NCBI GenBank assembly: GCA_002254745.1
Contig: NJED01000037.1
Coordinates: forward strand, 1 to 14,077
Origin: Desulfurococcales archaeon ex4484_217_1
GTDB taxonomy: Archaea > Thermoproteota > Thermoprotei_A > EX4484-217-1
Direction of reading: 5' to 3'
DNA: 14,077 nt
The notes under the pieces are model-generated. The model was given only the letters and a program-made list of their open reading frames with translations. It was not told where the DNA came from and did not search any database. Position numbers and translations under genes: made by a program. Every line of letters begins with the position of its first letter. The first letter of the stretch is position 1. Below, in pieces: positions 6,512 through 13,741 of the stretch.

Positions 6512-7198
6512 ATGCCAGCACCTAGAGCAGCAGTTAAGGATAAGTGGAAAATGAAGAAATGGTATACTATAGTAGCTCCTCCAGTCTTCGGAGAAGTCCC
6601 TCTAGGAACAACGCCATCAGATAACCCGCTGAAACTTATTGGCAGAGTTATTGAAACAACCCTATATGATTTAACAGGCGACTTTACTTTAGTTCACGTT
6701 CACCTATTCTTCCAAGTAATTAAGATTATTGGAGATAAATGTATTACAAGATTTAAAGGTCATGAATTAGCTAGAGATTATATGAGAAGTATTGTTAGGA
6801 GAAGAAGTAGTAAAGTGCAAGGCATATTTAATGTCCAAACAAAAGACGGTTACGGTTTAAGAATAACTGCAGTGGTATTGACATCTTATAGGTGTAAGTC
6901 TTCGCAAAAGAGAGCTATTAGGAAAATTATGAAAGAAATTATTGAAAAAAGAGCTTCAGAAATGACATTAGGTGAGCTAATTAAAGCAATGATCTTCGGC
7001 AAATTGTCAAGCGAAATATTTGCTCAAGCAAAGAAAATATATCCTCTGAGAAAAGTTGAGATTTACAAGTCAAAACTTCTTACAATACCGACGCCTAAAG
7101 GCCCGAAACCCGCAGTTGTTGTTTCGCCACTAATGCTTAAGGGTAAGGAAGCAGAAGAAATAATAAGAGAAGTTATTGTACAGGAAGAAAAAGCTTAA
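6512..7198 (+). CDS. rps3ae: Small-subunit ribosomal protein eS1 (S3ae)
   Basis: A 30S protein near the mRNA exit, 228 residues from ATG 6512. Conserved blocks: VKDKWKMKKWYTIVAPPVFGEVPLG, GRVIETTLYDLTGDFTLVHVHLFFQV, TRFKGHELARDYMRSIVRRRSSKVQ, TKDGYGLRITAVVLTSYRCKSSQKRAIRK, and EIFAQAKKIYPLRKVEIYKSKLL. A longer frame from TTG 6500 is possible. ATG 6512 is preferred because GGGGA lies five bases upstream and because the eight residues before KDKW equal the spacing I recall for the Sulfolobus protein. The tail after the core (residues ~195-228) is a little longer than in Sulfolobus. Confidence 0.95.
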   Translation: MPAPRAAVKDKWKMKKWYTIVAPPVFGEVPLGTTPSDNPLKLIGRVIETTLYDLTGDFTLVHVHLFFQVIKIIGDKCITRFKGHELARDYMRSIVRRRSSKVQGIFNVQTKDGYGLRITAVVLTSYRCKSSQKRAIRKIMKEIIEKRASEMTLGELIKAMIFGKLSSEIFAQAKKIYPLRKVEIYKSKLLTIPTPKGPKPAVVVSPLMLKGKEAEEIIREVIVQEEKA

Positions 7199-7260
7199 AC
7201 AGTACTTCTGAAATACTCATTTTAGACACAAAGTAGCTCGGTATTTCGAGGCCTAAATTT

Positions 7261-8178
7261 TTGAATAAGCCTAATATTCTGGTTAAAACGCCTCTTGGCT
7301 TAGAAAACATAGCAGCAGCTAGAATCTTAGAACTAAATTCTAATGTAAAAGTATATCCACGCCCCAAAGGATTTCTAGGTCTTGTCCTTGTTGAAGCAGA
7401 TAATCATTTCGAATTTGCTGGGAAAATTAAGGAAAACGTTCTTGAAGCTGAGAAAGTTATACCAGCCTATGAGGTTGTTGAAGCAAAATTAAATAAAATT
7501 GTTGAAGCTGTGAGAAAAGTAGCCCTAGGAAACATAAGTTCTGAAGAAACCTTCGCCGTAAGAACAACTCGCAGAGGGAAACATGATTTCACAAGTTTAG
7601 ACATAAATGTTAAAGCTGGTGCTGTAGTTAAGGAGGTAACTAATGCTTCTGTTAACCTCTCATTTCCTGATAAAATAGTGGCGGTTGAAATTATAGGGAA
7701 CATAGCTTTAATATCCATTTTAAAAGGAGTAGAAGAATATAAGAAGCTAAGGCCGGGAAAGGAGCCTATAGTAAAGTATTTGCGCAAAATAGCTCTTATT
7801 CAAATGCCCTACCTAGGCCCTCTAGATGCTTCTTACAATATGGGTATTAGAATAGGTAGGGAAGCACAAACATTTGAAGTAAAGGAACTTGTAATAGCTC
7901 CTATAGGTTCCATTCCAGCTAATCAGCTTCTAATGTTTCTTAAGGGAGTTTATGAAGGAATAGAGTCAAGATATAACATCCAAAAGAAAACATATGCTAG
8001 GAAAGTAAATAGAATTCCAGTCTATGTTCAGGACCTGTATCAGGTAGTTAGAGATAGATTTAAAGAACCAATAATCGTCTTTGAACCTGAAGGAGAACCC
8101 GTAATTAAAATGAAGGATAAGATTAAAGAGATATTTAACAACCCTAAAGTTAAAAGAATAAATAATTACGGTGCTTGA
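7261..8178 (+). CDS. THUMP-domain SPOUT-type RNA methylase (archaeal)
   Basis: A 305-residue predicted RNA methyltransferase. The N-terminal ~60 residues are a ferredoxin-like lead-in (LVKTPLGLENIAAARI). Residues ~60-155 fit a THUMP RNA-binding domain, with FAVRTTRRGKHDFTSLDINVKAGAVV and VNLSFPDKIVAVEIIGNIALISI. From ~185 the SPOUT-like part begins (IRIGREAQTFEVKELVIAPIG) and includes EPIIVFEPEGEPV. The protein ends soon after, at KVKRINNYGA; as I recall such proteins, more knot residues of the G-x-x-E-G-x-P type would be expected, so the C-terminus may be short. TTG 7261 follows GAGG at 7248-7251. The stop overlaps the next start (TTGA). The exact RNA target is unknown; family assignment rests on remembered patterns. 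Confidence 0.7.
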   Translation: MNKPNILVKTPLGLENIAAARILELNSNVKVYPRPKGFLGLVLVEADNHFEFAGKIKENVLEAEKVIPAYEVVEAKLNKIVEAVRKVALGNISSEETFAVRTTRRGKHDFTSLDINVKAGAVVKEVTNASVNLSFPDKIVAVEIIGNIALISILKGVEEYKKLRPGKEPIVKYLRKIALIQMPYLGPLDASYNMGIRIGREAQTFEVKELVIAPIGSIPANQLLMFLKGVYEGIESRYNIQKKTYARKVNRIPVYVQDLYQVVRDRFKEPIIVFEPEGEPVIKMKDKIKEIFNNPKVKRINNYGA

Positions 8179-9479
8179 AAGTGCCGAAGATTAAAACAGC
8201 GGTGGTTTTAGCTGCAGGTAAAGGTGAAAGATTACAACCATTTACATACACTAAACCTAAACCATTAATTCCAATATTAAACAAGCCATTCATAAGCTAC
8301 ATCCTAGATAACATCATAGCATGCGGTATTGAGAAAATAGTTTTAGTTGTACATTATCTTAAAGAAAAAGTAATGGACTATGTTAAGAAAGAATATGGGA
8401 ATAAAGCTAACATCGTATTCGTAGATCAAGGAAAACCTCTAGGGACAGGGCATGCTGTAAAAGTTTTGGAGAACATGTTGAGCGAGCCGTTTCTGCTAAT
8501 ATACGGTGACGTATACGTAAATAGAGAAGTTTTAAGGAAAATACTTTTACATGCAAAAGACCATGAGAACGTCCTAGTAGGCGTACCTGTTGAGAATCCG
8601 TGGGATTATGGAGTTCTAATACTTAGAGACGGACTCCTTAAAGGCATAGTTGAAAAACCTGAAAAAGGAAAAGAACCATCAAACATAATCAATGCCGGAA
8701 TATATGTTTTAGCAACGGAAATATTTGGTTTTCTTAGCAGAACAAGAATTTCGCCAAGAGGGGAAATAGAGTTAACAGATGCGGTAACGGAGCTTGCAAG
8801 GAAGGGCAGAGTTAAAGTTGTGCTTATTGAGCGTAATGAATGGTTCGAGTTGGGTAAAGTATGGGACATATTAGAACTTAATAAGATAATGCTTGGTAAA
8901 ATAAGGGAAAGTAAAATAGAGGGCGTAGTTGAAGGAAACGTTAACATAAAAGGCAAAGTAATCATAGGGAAAAATACCATCATAAGGTCAGGCACATGCA
9001 TTGAAGGACCAGTGTTTATAGGTGAAAATTGCAGCATAGGGCCAAACTCCTACATTAGACCATACACTGTCCTAGGAAACCACGTTAAAATAGGGGCTTC
9101 ATGCGAAATTAAGGCAAGCACAATAATGAACCACACCCACATTCCCCATTTAAGTTACGTTGGAGATAGCGTAATAGGGGAGCATGTTAATTTTGGAGCA
9201 GGAACAATAACGGCGAACCTGAGATTAGACGATAAAACAGTTAAAGTAACTTTAAAAGGCAGGAGAATTGACAGTGGGAGAAGAAAATTAGGGGCATTTG
9301 TAGGAGACTATGTTAAGACAGGAATAAACGTGTCCCTAATGCCGGGAGTAAAAATAGGGCCATATACATGGATAGCTCCGGGGCTAGTAATCTACGAAGA
9401 TATACCACCCTATTCTTTCGTAAAACCTGTAGGTAAAAGAAGCTACATCGTAGAGAAATTAGTTATTAAGAATGATTAA
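8175..9479 (+). CDS. Bifunctional sugar-1-phosphate nucleotidylyltransferase/acetyltransferase (archaeal GlmU-like)
   Basis: A 434-residue two-domain enzyme. Residues ~7-240 are a nucleotidyltransferase: VVLAAGKGERLQPFTYTKPKPLIP (10-33) for NTP binding, LIYGDVYV with G111-D112 for the metal, GVPVENPWDYGVL, GIVEKPEKGKEPSNIINAGIY and the WFELGKVWDI motif. Residues ~245-420 are a left-handed beta helix of hexapeptide repeats with NHTH (H320, H322) and GAGTITANLRLD (341-352). This layout matches the crenarchaeal enzymes that make UDP-GlcNAc or dTDP-glucose and acetylate glucosamine- or galactosamine-1-phosphate. The product probably feeds glycosylation of surface proteins or lipids. TTG 8175 overlaps the preceding stop by four bases; GGTG at 8170-8173 is very close. 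The substrate cannot be decided from sequence. Confidence 0.9.
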   Translation: MKVPKIKTAVVLAAGKGERLQPFTYTKPKPLIPILNKPFISYILDNIIACGIEKIVLVVHYLKEKVMDYVKKEYGNKANIVFVDQGKPLGTGHAVKVLENMLSEPFLLIYGDVYVNREVLRKILLHAKDHENVLVGVPVENPWDYGVLILRDGLLKGIVEKPEKGKEPSNIINAGIYVLATEIFGFLSRTRISPRGEIELTDAVTELARKGRVKVVLIERNEWFELGKVWDILELNKIMLGKIRESKIEGVVEGNVNIKGKVIIGKNTIIRSGTCIEGPVFIGENCSIGPNSYIRPYTVLGNHVKIGASCEIKASTIMNHTHIPHLSYVGDSVIGEHVNFGAGTITANLRLDDKTVKVTLKGRRIDSGRRKLGAFVGDYVKTGINVSLMPGVKIGPYTWIAPGLVIYEDIPPYSFVKPVGKRSYIVEKLVIKND

Positions 9480-9493
9480 AAATTCTCCTTAAA

Positions 9494-9530
9494 CTTTAAA
9501 CCACATAATTAGCTTAAGATTTCTAGGTGA
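9494..9530 (+). promoter_or_regulatory. Promoter and Shine-Dalgarno site for the CofE gene
   Basis: The 58-base gap contains CTTTAAAC (9494-9501) as a TATA-like element and AGGTGA (9525-9530), seven bases before GTG 9538. AGGTGA is a full match to the core archaeal ribosome site and fixes the start. Confidence 0.45.
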
Positions 9531-9537
9531 CTTAGTT

Positions 9538-10428
9538 GTGGAGAAAATAGAGCTATATGGGTTAACAATGCCGCTAGTGGAAGAGAAAACAGACGTAGCA
9601 AAACTCATAGTTAGCGAAGCTGAAAAACTAGGCATAAACGTAGAGAATGGTGATGTAATAGTTATTACATCTAAGTTCCTCCAAAAGGCCATAGGAGACA
9701 TTATCGATTTAAAAACCGTGAAACCTAGTTTTAAGGCTAAAATAGTAAGTAAAATTTTCAAAAAAGACCCTGTAGAAACAGAAATAGTTCTGAAAAACAG
9801 TAAGAGAGTACTACTTGCAGTACCAACAGGTTTTCTTAGGGAACATATAGGTAAAATTTCTAAGAACGTTAAAGACGGACTAAAAGCTCTAGAAAAAGTA
9901 AAATGTATCCTCATAACAATAACTAAGAACGGTTTTATAGCGACGGATGCTGGAGTAGATTATTCTAATTTACCTCATGGATATGCTATAGCAAACGATC
10001 TAGACTTCGACTTGGAAGCAGAAAAGATAAGAAGAAAGATAAAGGAAATTACGGGTAAAAACGTGGCAGTAGTAATCTCAGATACTGAATTTAGCATTTC
10101 AAATGGTAAGTTCGGCTCAATAGATGTAGCGGTAGGTTCTTCGGGAATAGAGCCGCTTACGAGACTTTTTGGAGAAAAAGACCTTTACGGTAGACCGAAG
10201 TTCGGCGGGTTAGATATTGTTGTTGATGAAATATGTTCAGCTGCGGCACTGCTCATGAAGCAATGTGGTGAAGGAATACCTGTAGTTATAATCAGAGGAC
10301 TAAAATATACCCCAAGCGTTAGAGGAGTGAAAGACGTATTGATCATTAAATATAGGAGAAAAGCTTCAAAGCTTCTCTTAAAAATAGCCTTAATTAACAT
10401 AGTAGCTAAAATTTTAAGAATAATATAG
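9538..10428 (+). CDS. cofE: Coenzyme F420-0:L-glutamate ligase-like protein (CofE family)
   Basis: CofE adds glutamate to F420-0 with GTP, a late step in making the hydride carrier F420. The 296-residue protein shows the family order: ENGDVIVITSKFLQKAIGDIIDL (36-58), NGFIATDAGVDYSN (131-144), the AEKIRRKIKEITGKNVAVVISDTE segment (161-184), SIDVAVGSSGIEPL, GEKDLYGRPKFGGLDIVVDEICSAAALLM (212-240) and IPVVIIRG (247-254). Two oddities: the usual aromatic/Arg stretch after SDT is replaced by EFSISNGKFG, and about 40 residues follow IIRG, basic then hydrophobic (ALINIVAKILRII), making it longer than the ~250-residue euryarchaeal enzymes. Activity as a true F420 ligase is likely but not proven; no other F420 gene is in the window. 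Confidence 0.85.
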   Translation: MEKIELYGLTMPLVEEKTDVAKLIVSEAEKLGINVENGDVIVITSKFLQKAIGDIIDLKTVKPSFKAKIVSKIFKKDPVETEIVLKNSKRVLLAVPTGFLREHIGKISKNVKDGLKALEKVKCILITITKNGFIATDAGVDYSNLPHGYAIANDLDFDLEAEKIRRKIKEITGKNVAVVISDTEFSISNGKFGSIDVAVGSSGIEPLTRLFGEKDLYGRPKFGGLDIVVDEICSAAALLMKQCGEGIPVVIIRGLKYTPSVRGVKDVLIIKYRRKASKLLLKIALINIVAKILRII

Positions 10429-10458
10429 TCATCTTCATTGAGAAATTCATTGTTAAAC

Positions 10459-11496
10459 CTAAAGTCCGACAGCCTCCCTACCTACCTCTTTAACTAGCTT
10501 CTCTATGTTTTCCATGGTTTTACAGAATACACTTACGTTTCCTAACCTAACTTTCTTTAAACCGTATTTTTCCATTACTTTATAGGCATTTACCATTTCA
10601 TTATATGTCGGCTTTCTGAATCCTGACAGTAAGTATTCGGGGAAAAAAGCAAGTATGGTTATGGGTATTTCCTTATCCACTTCTGAAAGGAGTTTAGCAA
10701 ATTTTTCTATTTGATCTAGCTCTACTAAGCCTGGAATGTAAATTAAAACCGCTTCTAAAACTATCCCTAAATCTTTAGCTATTGAGGGTATTTCAAGAAT
10801 CCATTTATTTGTGGTTCCGCAAAGCCCTCTATATGTTTTCTCATCGAATGCCTTCATATCAAGCCATATTGAGTCTAGTCCTGCTGAGTAGTATAATTCA
10901 AGGTTTTCACGTACTAGACCGTATCCGTTAGTTTCGATGTGAATCCATATTTCCGGAGCTTCCCTTTTTACTAGCTTAAATACTTTAACGTAGAAGCTTG
11001 GTTGACAGTATAGATCTCCTCCAGTGAAGGAGATAATGTTTCTGGCCGGGCCATAGCCTTGGGGTGAAAAGAGAATTTGCTCAGGCTTAAGCTTATTCGG
11101 GCAAAACGGCCCCTTACTTTCTGAAACCTTACATACACCGCAGTGCGCACACAAGTCTGAGGCATGCCACATAGTAGCTCTACTTCTAGGCTCCCAGACA
11201 GTTACTGTTTCTCTATACTTCAGTACTTCTTTAAGAATAGCTTCAGGCTTCATCCATTTACCTTCGGCGTACTGTGAAAAATACCAACTATGACATTTTA
11301 AGCAGTTATGATTACAGCATGACTGGTATATTGAGAGATAGTCTTCAGGCCTACTTAAGACAATATCGTAGATAAGTCTTTCAACATTTCCTCCTACTTT
11401 CCTTAACCCGGCATCACAAGGTCTCATAAAAGTGTTATTCACTGCAACAACATTACCGCAAGATGGGTAACCTAGAGATTCAAGGTAACATACCAC
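10459..11496 (-). CDS. Radical SAM protein related to glycyl-radical-enzyme activases
   Basis: A 345-residue radical SAM enzyme. The S-adenosylmethionine cluster is C61-N-H-N-C65-L-K-C68. A second cluster of C116-x2-C119-x2-C122 with C132-P downstream looks like the ferredoxin-type 4Fe-4S insertion of pyruvate-formate-lyase-activating enzymes. SFTGGD (156-161) replaces the usual GGE, and WIHIETNGYG, IWLDMKAFD and ITILAFFPEY continue the partial TIM barrel. Further cysteines (C3, C13, C27, C60, C164) sit near the N-terminus or clusters. GTG 11496 is the start; an in-frame stop lies three codons upstream (11503-11505). No glycyl-radical enzyme gene is nearby, so the substrate is unknown. It converges with cofE across a 30-base gap and follows the zinc-finger gene by 37 bases. 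Confidence 0.85.
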   Translation of the reverse strand: MVCYLESLGYPSCGNVVAVNNTFMRPCDAGLRKVGGNVERLIYDIVLSRPEDYLSIYQSCCNHNCLKCHSWYFSQYAEGKWMKPEAILKEVLKYRETVTVWEPRSRATMWHASDLCAHCGVCKVSESKGPFCPNKLKPEQILFSPQGYGPARNIISFTGGDLYCQPSFYVKVFKLVKREAPEIWIHIETNGYGLVRENLELYYSAGLDSIWLDMKAFDEKTYRGLCGTTNKWILEIPSIAKDLGIVLEAVLIYIPGLVELDQIEKFAKLLSEVDKEIPITILAFFPEYLLSGFRKPTYNEMVNAYKVMEKYGLKKVRLGNVSVFCKTMENIEKLVKEVGREAVGL

Positions 11497-11533
11497 ATCG
11501 AATCACGCAGCACTAAGCTAAAATGTTTCAACA

Positions 11534-11929
11534 TTATTTCATGAATTTAAGCATGAATAAAACCATGATGGCGATTGCAATAACGAAAAAGCATGTTACA
11601 GCTGCATATGCTATTTCACTTGATAAGGGAATTATTAGTCCAGGTAATACGATATATGCTTCTCTGCTGGCTAATCCTAAAGTTAATGTAGCTAACATCA
11701 TCAAAGCAAAACCAACAAATGTAAAAATAAAACCTGTCCACAGTAGTTTAATCAGTAAAGGTATTTCAGGAATAGCTACTTGAGGGTTTATACTGGCTTT
11801 TCTCTTAAAACAATCTACGCATAGCCATACCGAGGGTTCAAAACAATTACTACAAACCACTCTACCGCAGTTTCGGCAAACATACATAGCTTGGTTTTTA
11901 CGGCAAATACTACATAGAGGCGCTACCAC
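11534..11929 (-). CDS. Zinc-finger membrane protein of unknown function
   Basis: A 131-residue protein. The N-terminal ~45 residues contain four CxxC pairs (C6/C9, C18/C21, C26/C29, C37/C40), spaced like a cross-braced B-box type double zinc site. Two hydrophobic segments follow, at about residues 58-88 (LLIKLLWTGFIFTFVGFALM and on) and 101-128 (AYAAVTCFFVIAIAIMVLFM), so the zinc part probably faces the cytoplasm on a two-span membrane anchor. It starts at GTG 11929, 15 bases after the hsp20 stop, with GAGGT on this strand as ribosome site, so it is likely co-transcribed with hsp20. I do not recognise a characterised homologue. Confidence 0.75.
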   Translation of the reverse strand: MVAPLCSICRKNQAMYVCRNCGRVVCSNCFEPSVWLCVDCFKRKASINPQVAIPEIPLLIKLLWTGFIFTFVGFALMMLATLTLGLASREAYIVLPGLIIPLSSEIAYAAVTCFFVIAIAIMVLFMLKFMK

Positions 11930-11944
11930 TTTTCAAACCTCTGC

Positions 11945-12430
11945 CTATTCTTTTTCCAAAACTACTTCCAAGACTCCATGCTTATAACGGGCTTTAGCCT
12001 TAGAGGGATTTACTTTTGAAGGTAGTTTTATTTCTCTAAAATATTCCGGAGCCCTTATTACAAGAGTTTCTCTGTCTTTAAGGACTTTGACATCAATGTT
12101 TTTCTTGTCTGCGCCTTTAATTTCAGCAATAACTGTTATTGTGTTATTGTCTTCAAGGATATCTATATCAGGGTATTCTTCGGAAACCTCTCTTATCTTA
12201 GGATGCTTTTCCACATAATTAGCCTCTACCATGTGTTTACGCTTAGGTTTACTACCGAATTCTCTTATAATGGGTTTGCCATCAGGACCTATGGTTACCG
12301 AAAAACCATAGAAGTATTCTTTACTAGAAGGCTTTTCTAATTCTTTTTCAAAAAACCTTTCTACATCTTCGAAGTCCTTTAGAAACCTTCTAATTAGCTT
12401 TCTAAAAATGTCTTCGTCATCAAACGCCAC
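11945..12430 (-). CDS. hsp20: Small heat-shock protein, Hsp20/alpha-crystallin family
   Basis: A 161-residue ATP-independent chaperone that holds unfolding proteins. The N-terminal arm (residues 1-35) is acidic and amphipathic, followed by the archaeal signature EYFYGFSVTIGPDGKPIIREFG (about 38-59). The alpha-crystallin domain runs from about 82 to the end: PDIDILEDNNTITVIAEIKGADKKNIDVKVLKDRETLVIRA, EYFREIKLP and the diagnostic ARYKHGVLEVVLEKE. The C-terminal I-x-I tail present in many family members is absent. GTG 12430 is preceded by GGGTG on this strand at 12438-12442, seven bases away. It is probably the first gene of a minus-strand unit with the zinc-finger protein and radical SAM protein. 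Confidence 0.95.
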   Translation of the reverse strand: MAFDDEDIFRKLIRRFLKDFEDVERFFEKELEKPSSKEYFYGFSVTIGPDGKPIIREFGSKPKRKHMVEANYVEKHPKIREVSEEYPDIDILEDNNTITVIAEIKGADKKNIDVKVLKDRETLVIRAPEYFREIKLPSKVNPSKAKARYKHGVLEVVLEKE

Positions 12431-12437
12431 TGCTTTA

Positions 12438-12481
12438 CACCCGGAGGTATCTTAGAATATTAGACTATTTTAACTTATATT
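12438..12481 (-). promoter_or_regulatory. Promoter and Shine-Dalgarno site for hsp20
   Basis: On the minus strand the 59-base gap contains AATATAAG (12481-12474), identical to the TATA-like element before eS24, and GGGTG (12442-12438) before GTG 12430. The TATA lies about 44 bases upstream of the start codon. No clear inverted-repeat operator was seen around it. Confidence 0.45.
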
Positions 12482-12489
12482 CTAGCAGA

Positions 12490-13529
12490 TTATCCTTTAA
12501 ACATCTCTTCCAATTGCGGTTTAAGCTTCTCTACCCTATATTTCACATACCTTATGAATAACTTTAATAGTAGTTTTACTGGAAACATGCTTAGTCCTTT
12601 TAAGTAGAATTTACTCATTATTTCCTCAGCCCAATATGTGCTATGATATAGTGTTTTCAATAACACGTCTACGTGTTCTCGTTTAACATGCTTCCTTTTA
12701 AACCAGTCTTTATGCTTAAACGTGCCCATAGGCACAAAGAACATTGGAACTATTAGACTTCTATAGGGTTTAAGTCTGTCTATAAGCTCAGCTGTTTTAA
12801 CACAAGCTTATGAAGCTTAATTAATGCTTCAGGATTAGGCTCTACACCCTTAGCACCATACAGTAGAATGTCTTCACTATGGAAGAGTTCGATACCGGCT
12901 TCCAAGTTAACCTTAATTTCCTTAGCGATTATATCTAATGGTATAAACTTTAGAGGTCTAAGGGTTACGGGGCAGAAACGGCATCCCCTAGGACATCCTC
13001 TCATAATTTCTACTAGACCATTAACGCTTGCACCCTTAATTACGGGAATTTCTTCAATACTTGGGCTATCATACGGTCCAACATAAATGTAGTCCGGTAA
13101 AGGTTCATTAGCTAATGCTTCCTCAACAATTTCAACTATGACCTTCTCGACTTCACCATCAATAACAAGGTCAACACCCCATTTTCTCCAATACTCTAAT
13201 TCCCAAAGCCACTGCCAGGCGCCAGGGCCTCCAGCTATAATCTTAACACCTTTTTCCCTAGCATCAGGATCTATTATTGCGGCTTTAAACCCTGCCTCAA
13301 TAAGTTTAGCTTCGACTTTCCTCATGCCGTAAGGTGCTTCAACAGGTTTACCTTCTTCATCAACCCTAACTTTGGGTGCAGCAAGCCATAACCACAGTTT
13401 TTCAGGTAAGCCTATAGCAGGCCCAGTAGCCAAGAAACCTAAGAACTCCCTACCATGATGGTTGCTCATCATAGTTCTGTCAGTAGTTAGTACTATCTCA
13501 TATTTACCCATAGACTTCACCTTTTTCAT
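12490..13529 (-). pseudogene. Radical SAM protein with B12-binding-type N-terminus, internally deleted and frameshifted
   Basis: ATG 13529 opens 249 codons ending at TAG 12782-12780. The N-terminus has EIVLTTDRTMMSNHHG, EAPYGMRKVEAKLIEAGF, then IIAGGPGAWQW, DGEVEKV and the radical SAM cluster C179-x3-C183-x2-C186 (MRGCPRGCRFC), followed by HSEDILLYG. The C-terminal part continues in another frame: VKTAELIDRLKPYRSLIVP then MFFVPMGTFKHKDWF and a basic tail, ending at 12490. Relatives as I recall them have about 100 residues between LHKLVL and VKTAEL (barrel strands) and about 65 between IIDPD and the GGPGAWQ block (B12-binding part); both are missing here. The first loss shifts the frame, the second keeps it. 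The protein cannot fold as a complete enzyme. Its start overlaps the stop of the small gene upstream (ATGA). Confidence 0.8.
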
Positions 13530-13735
13530 GCTTCAATAACTTCATGCGGTTTACTTCTTAACTCGTTGAGAAACTTATTTAAGTTTACATGAGACATTTT
13601 ATGGTACTTTATTATGAGGGTAAAAGCTATATTTTCGAAAATTATGTCCCTTATTTTCTCAAAATATAGTCTATCATCTACATTTCCCTTGGTAATTAGC
13701 ACTATATGAAATGCTTTATCCTCTAATACGCCCAT
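13526..13735 (-). CDS. Small protein of unknown function
   Basis: A 69-residue frame with ATG start at 13735 and stop overlapping the start of the radical SAM gene (ATGA at 13529-13526). It begins six bases after the end of the regulator gene, so the three form one tight minus-strand unit. The sequence reads as alternating strands and helices (AFHIVLITKG, KIRDIIFENIAFTLIIKYHK, NLNKFLNELRS), with no cysteines and no membrane segment. I do not recognise the family. Tight coupling on both sides argues that it is a real gene, but it might be the remnant of a longer protein. Confidence 0.6.
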   Translation of the reverse strand: MGVLEDKAFHIVLITKGNVDDRLYFEKIRDIIFENIAFTLIIKYHKMSHVNLNKFLNELRSKPHEVIEA

Positions 13736-13741
13736 AAAAAC

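Noticed and set aside
12490..12744. A stand-alone 84-residue gene starting MFFVPMG
   Set aside because: The frame is open upstream and encodes the preceding residues of the radical SAM family (RLKPYRSLIVP), so it is the tail of the broken gene.
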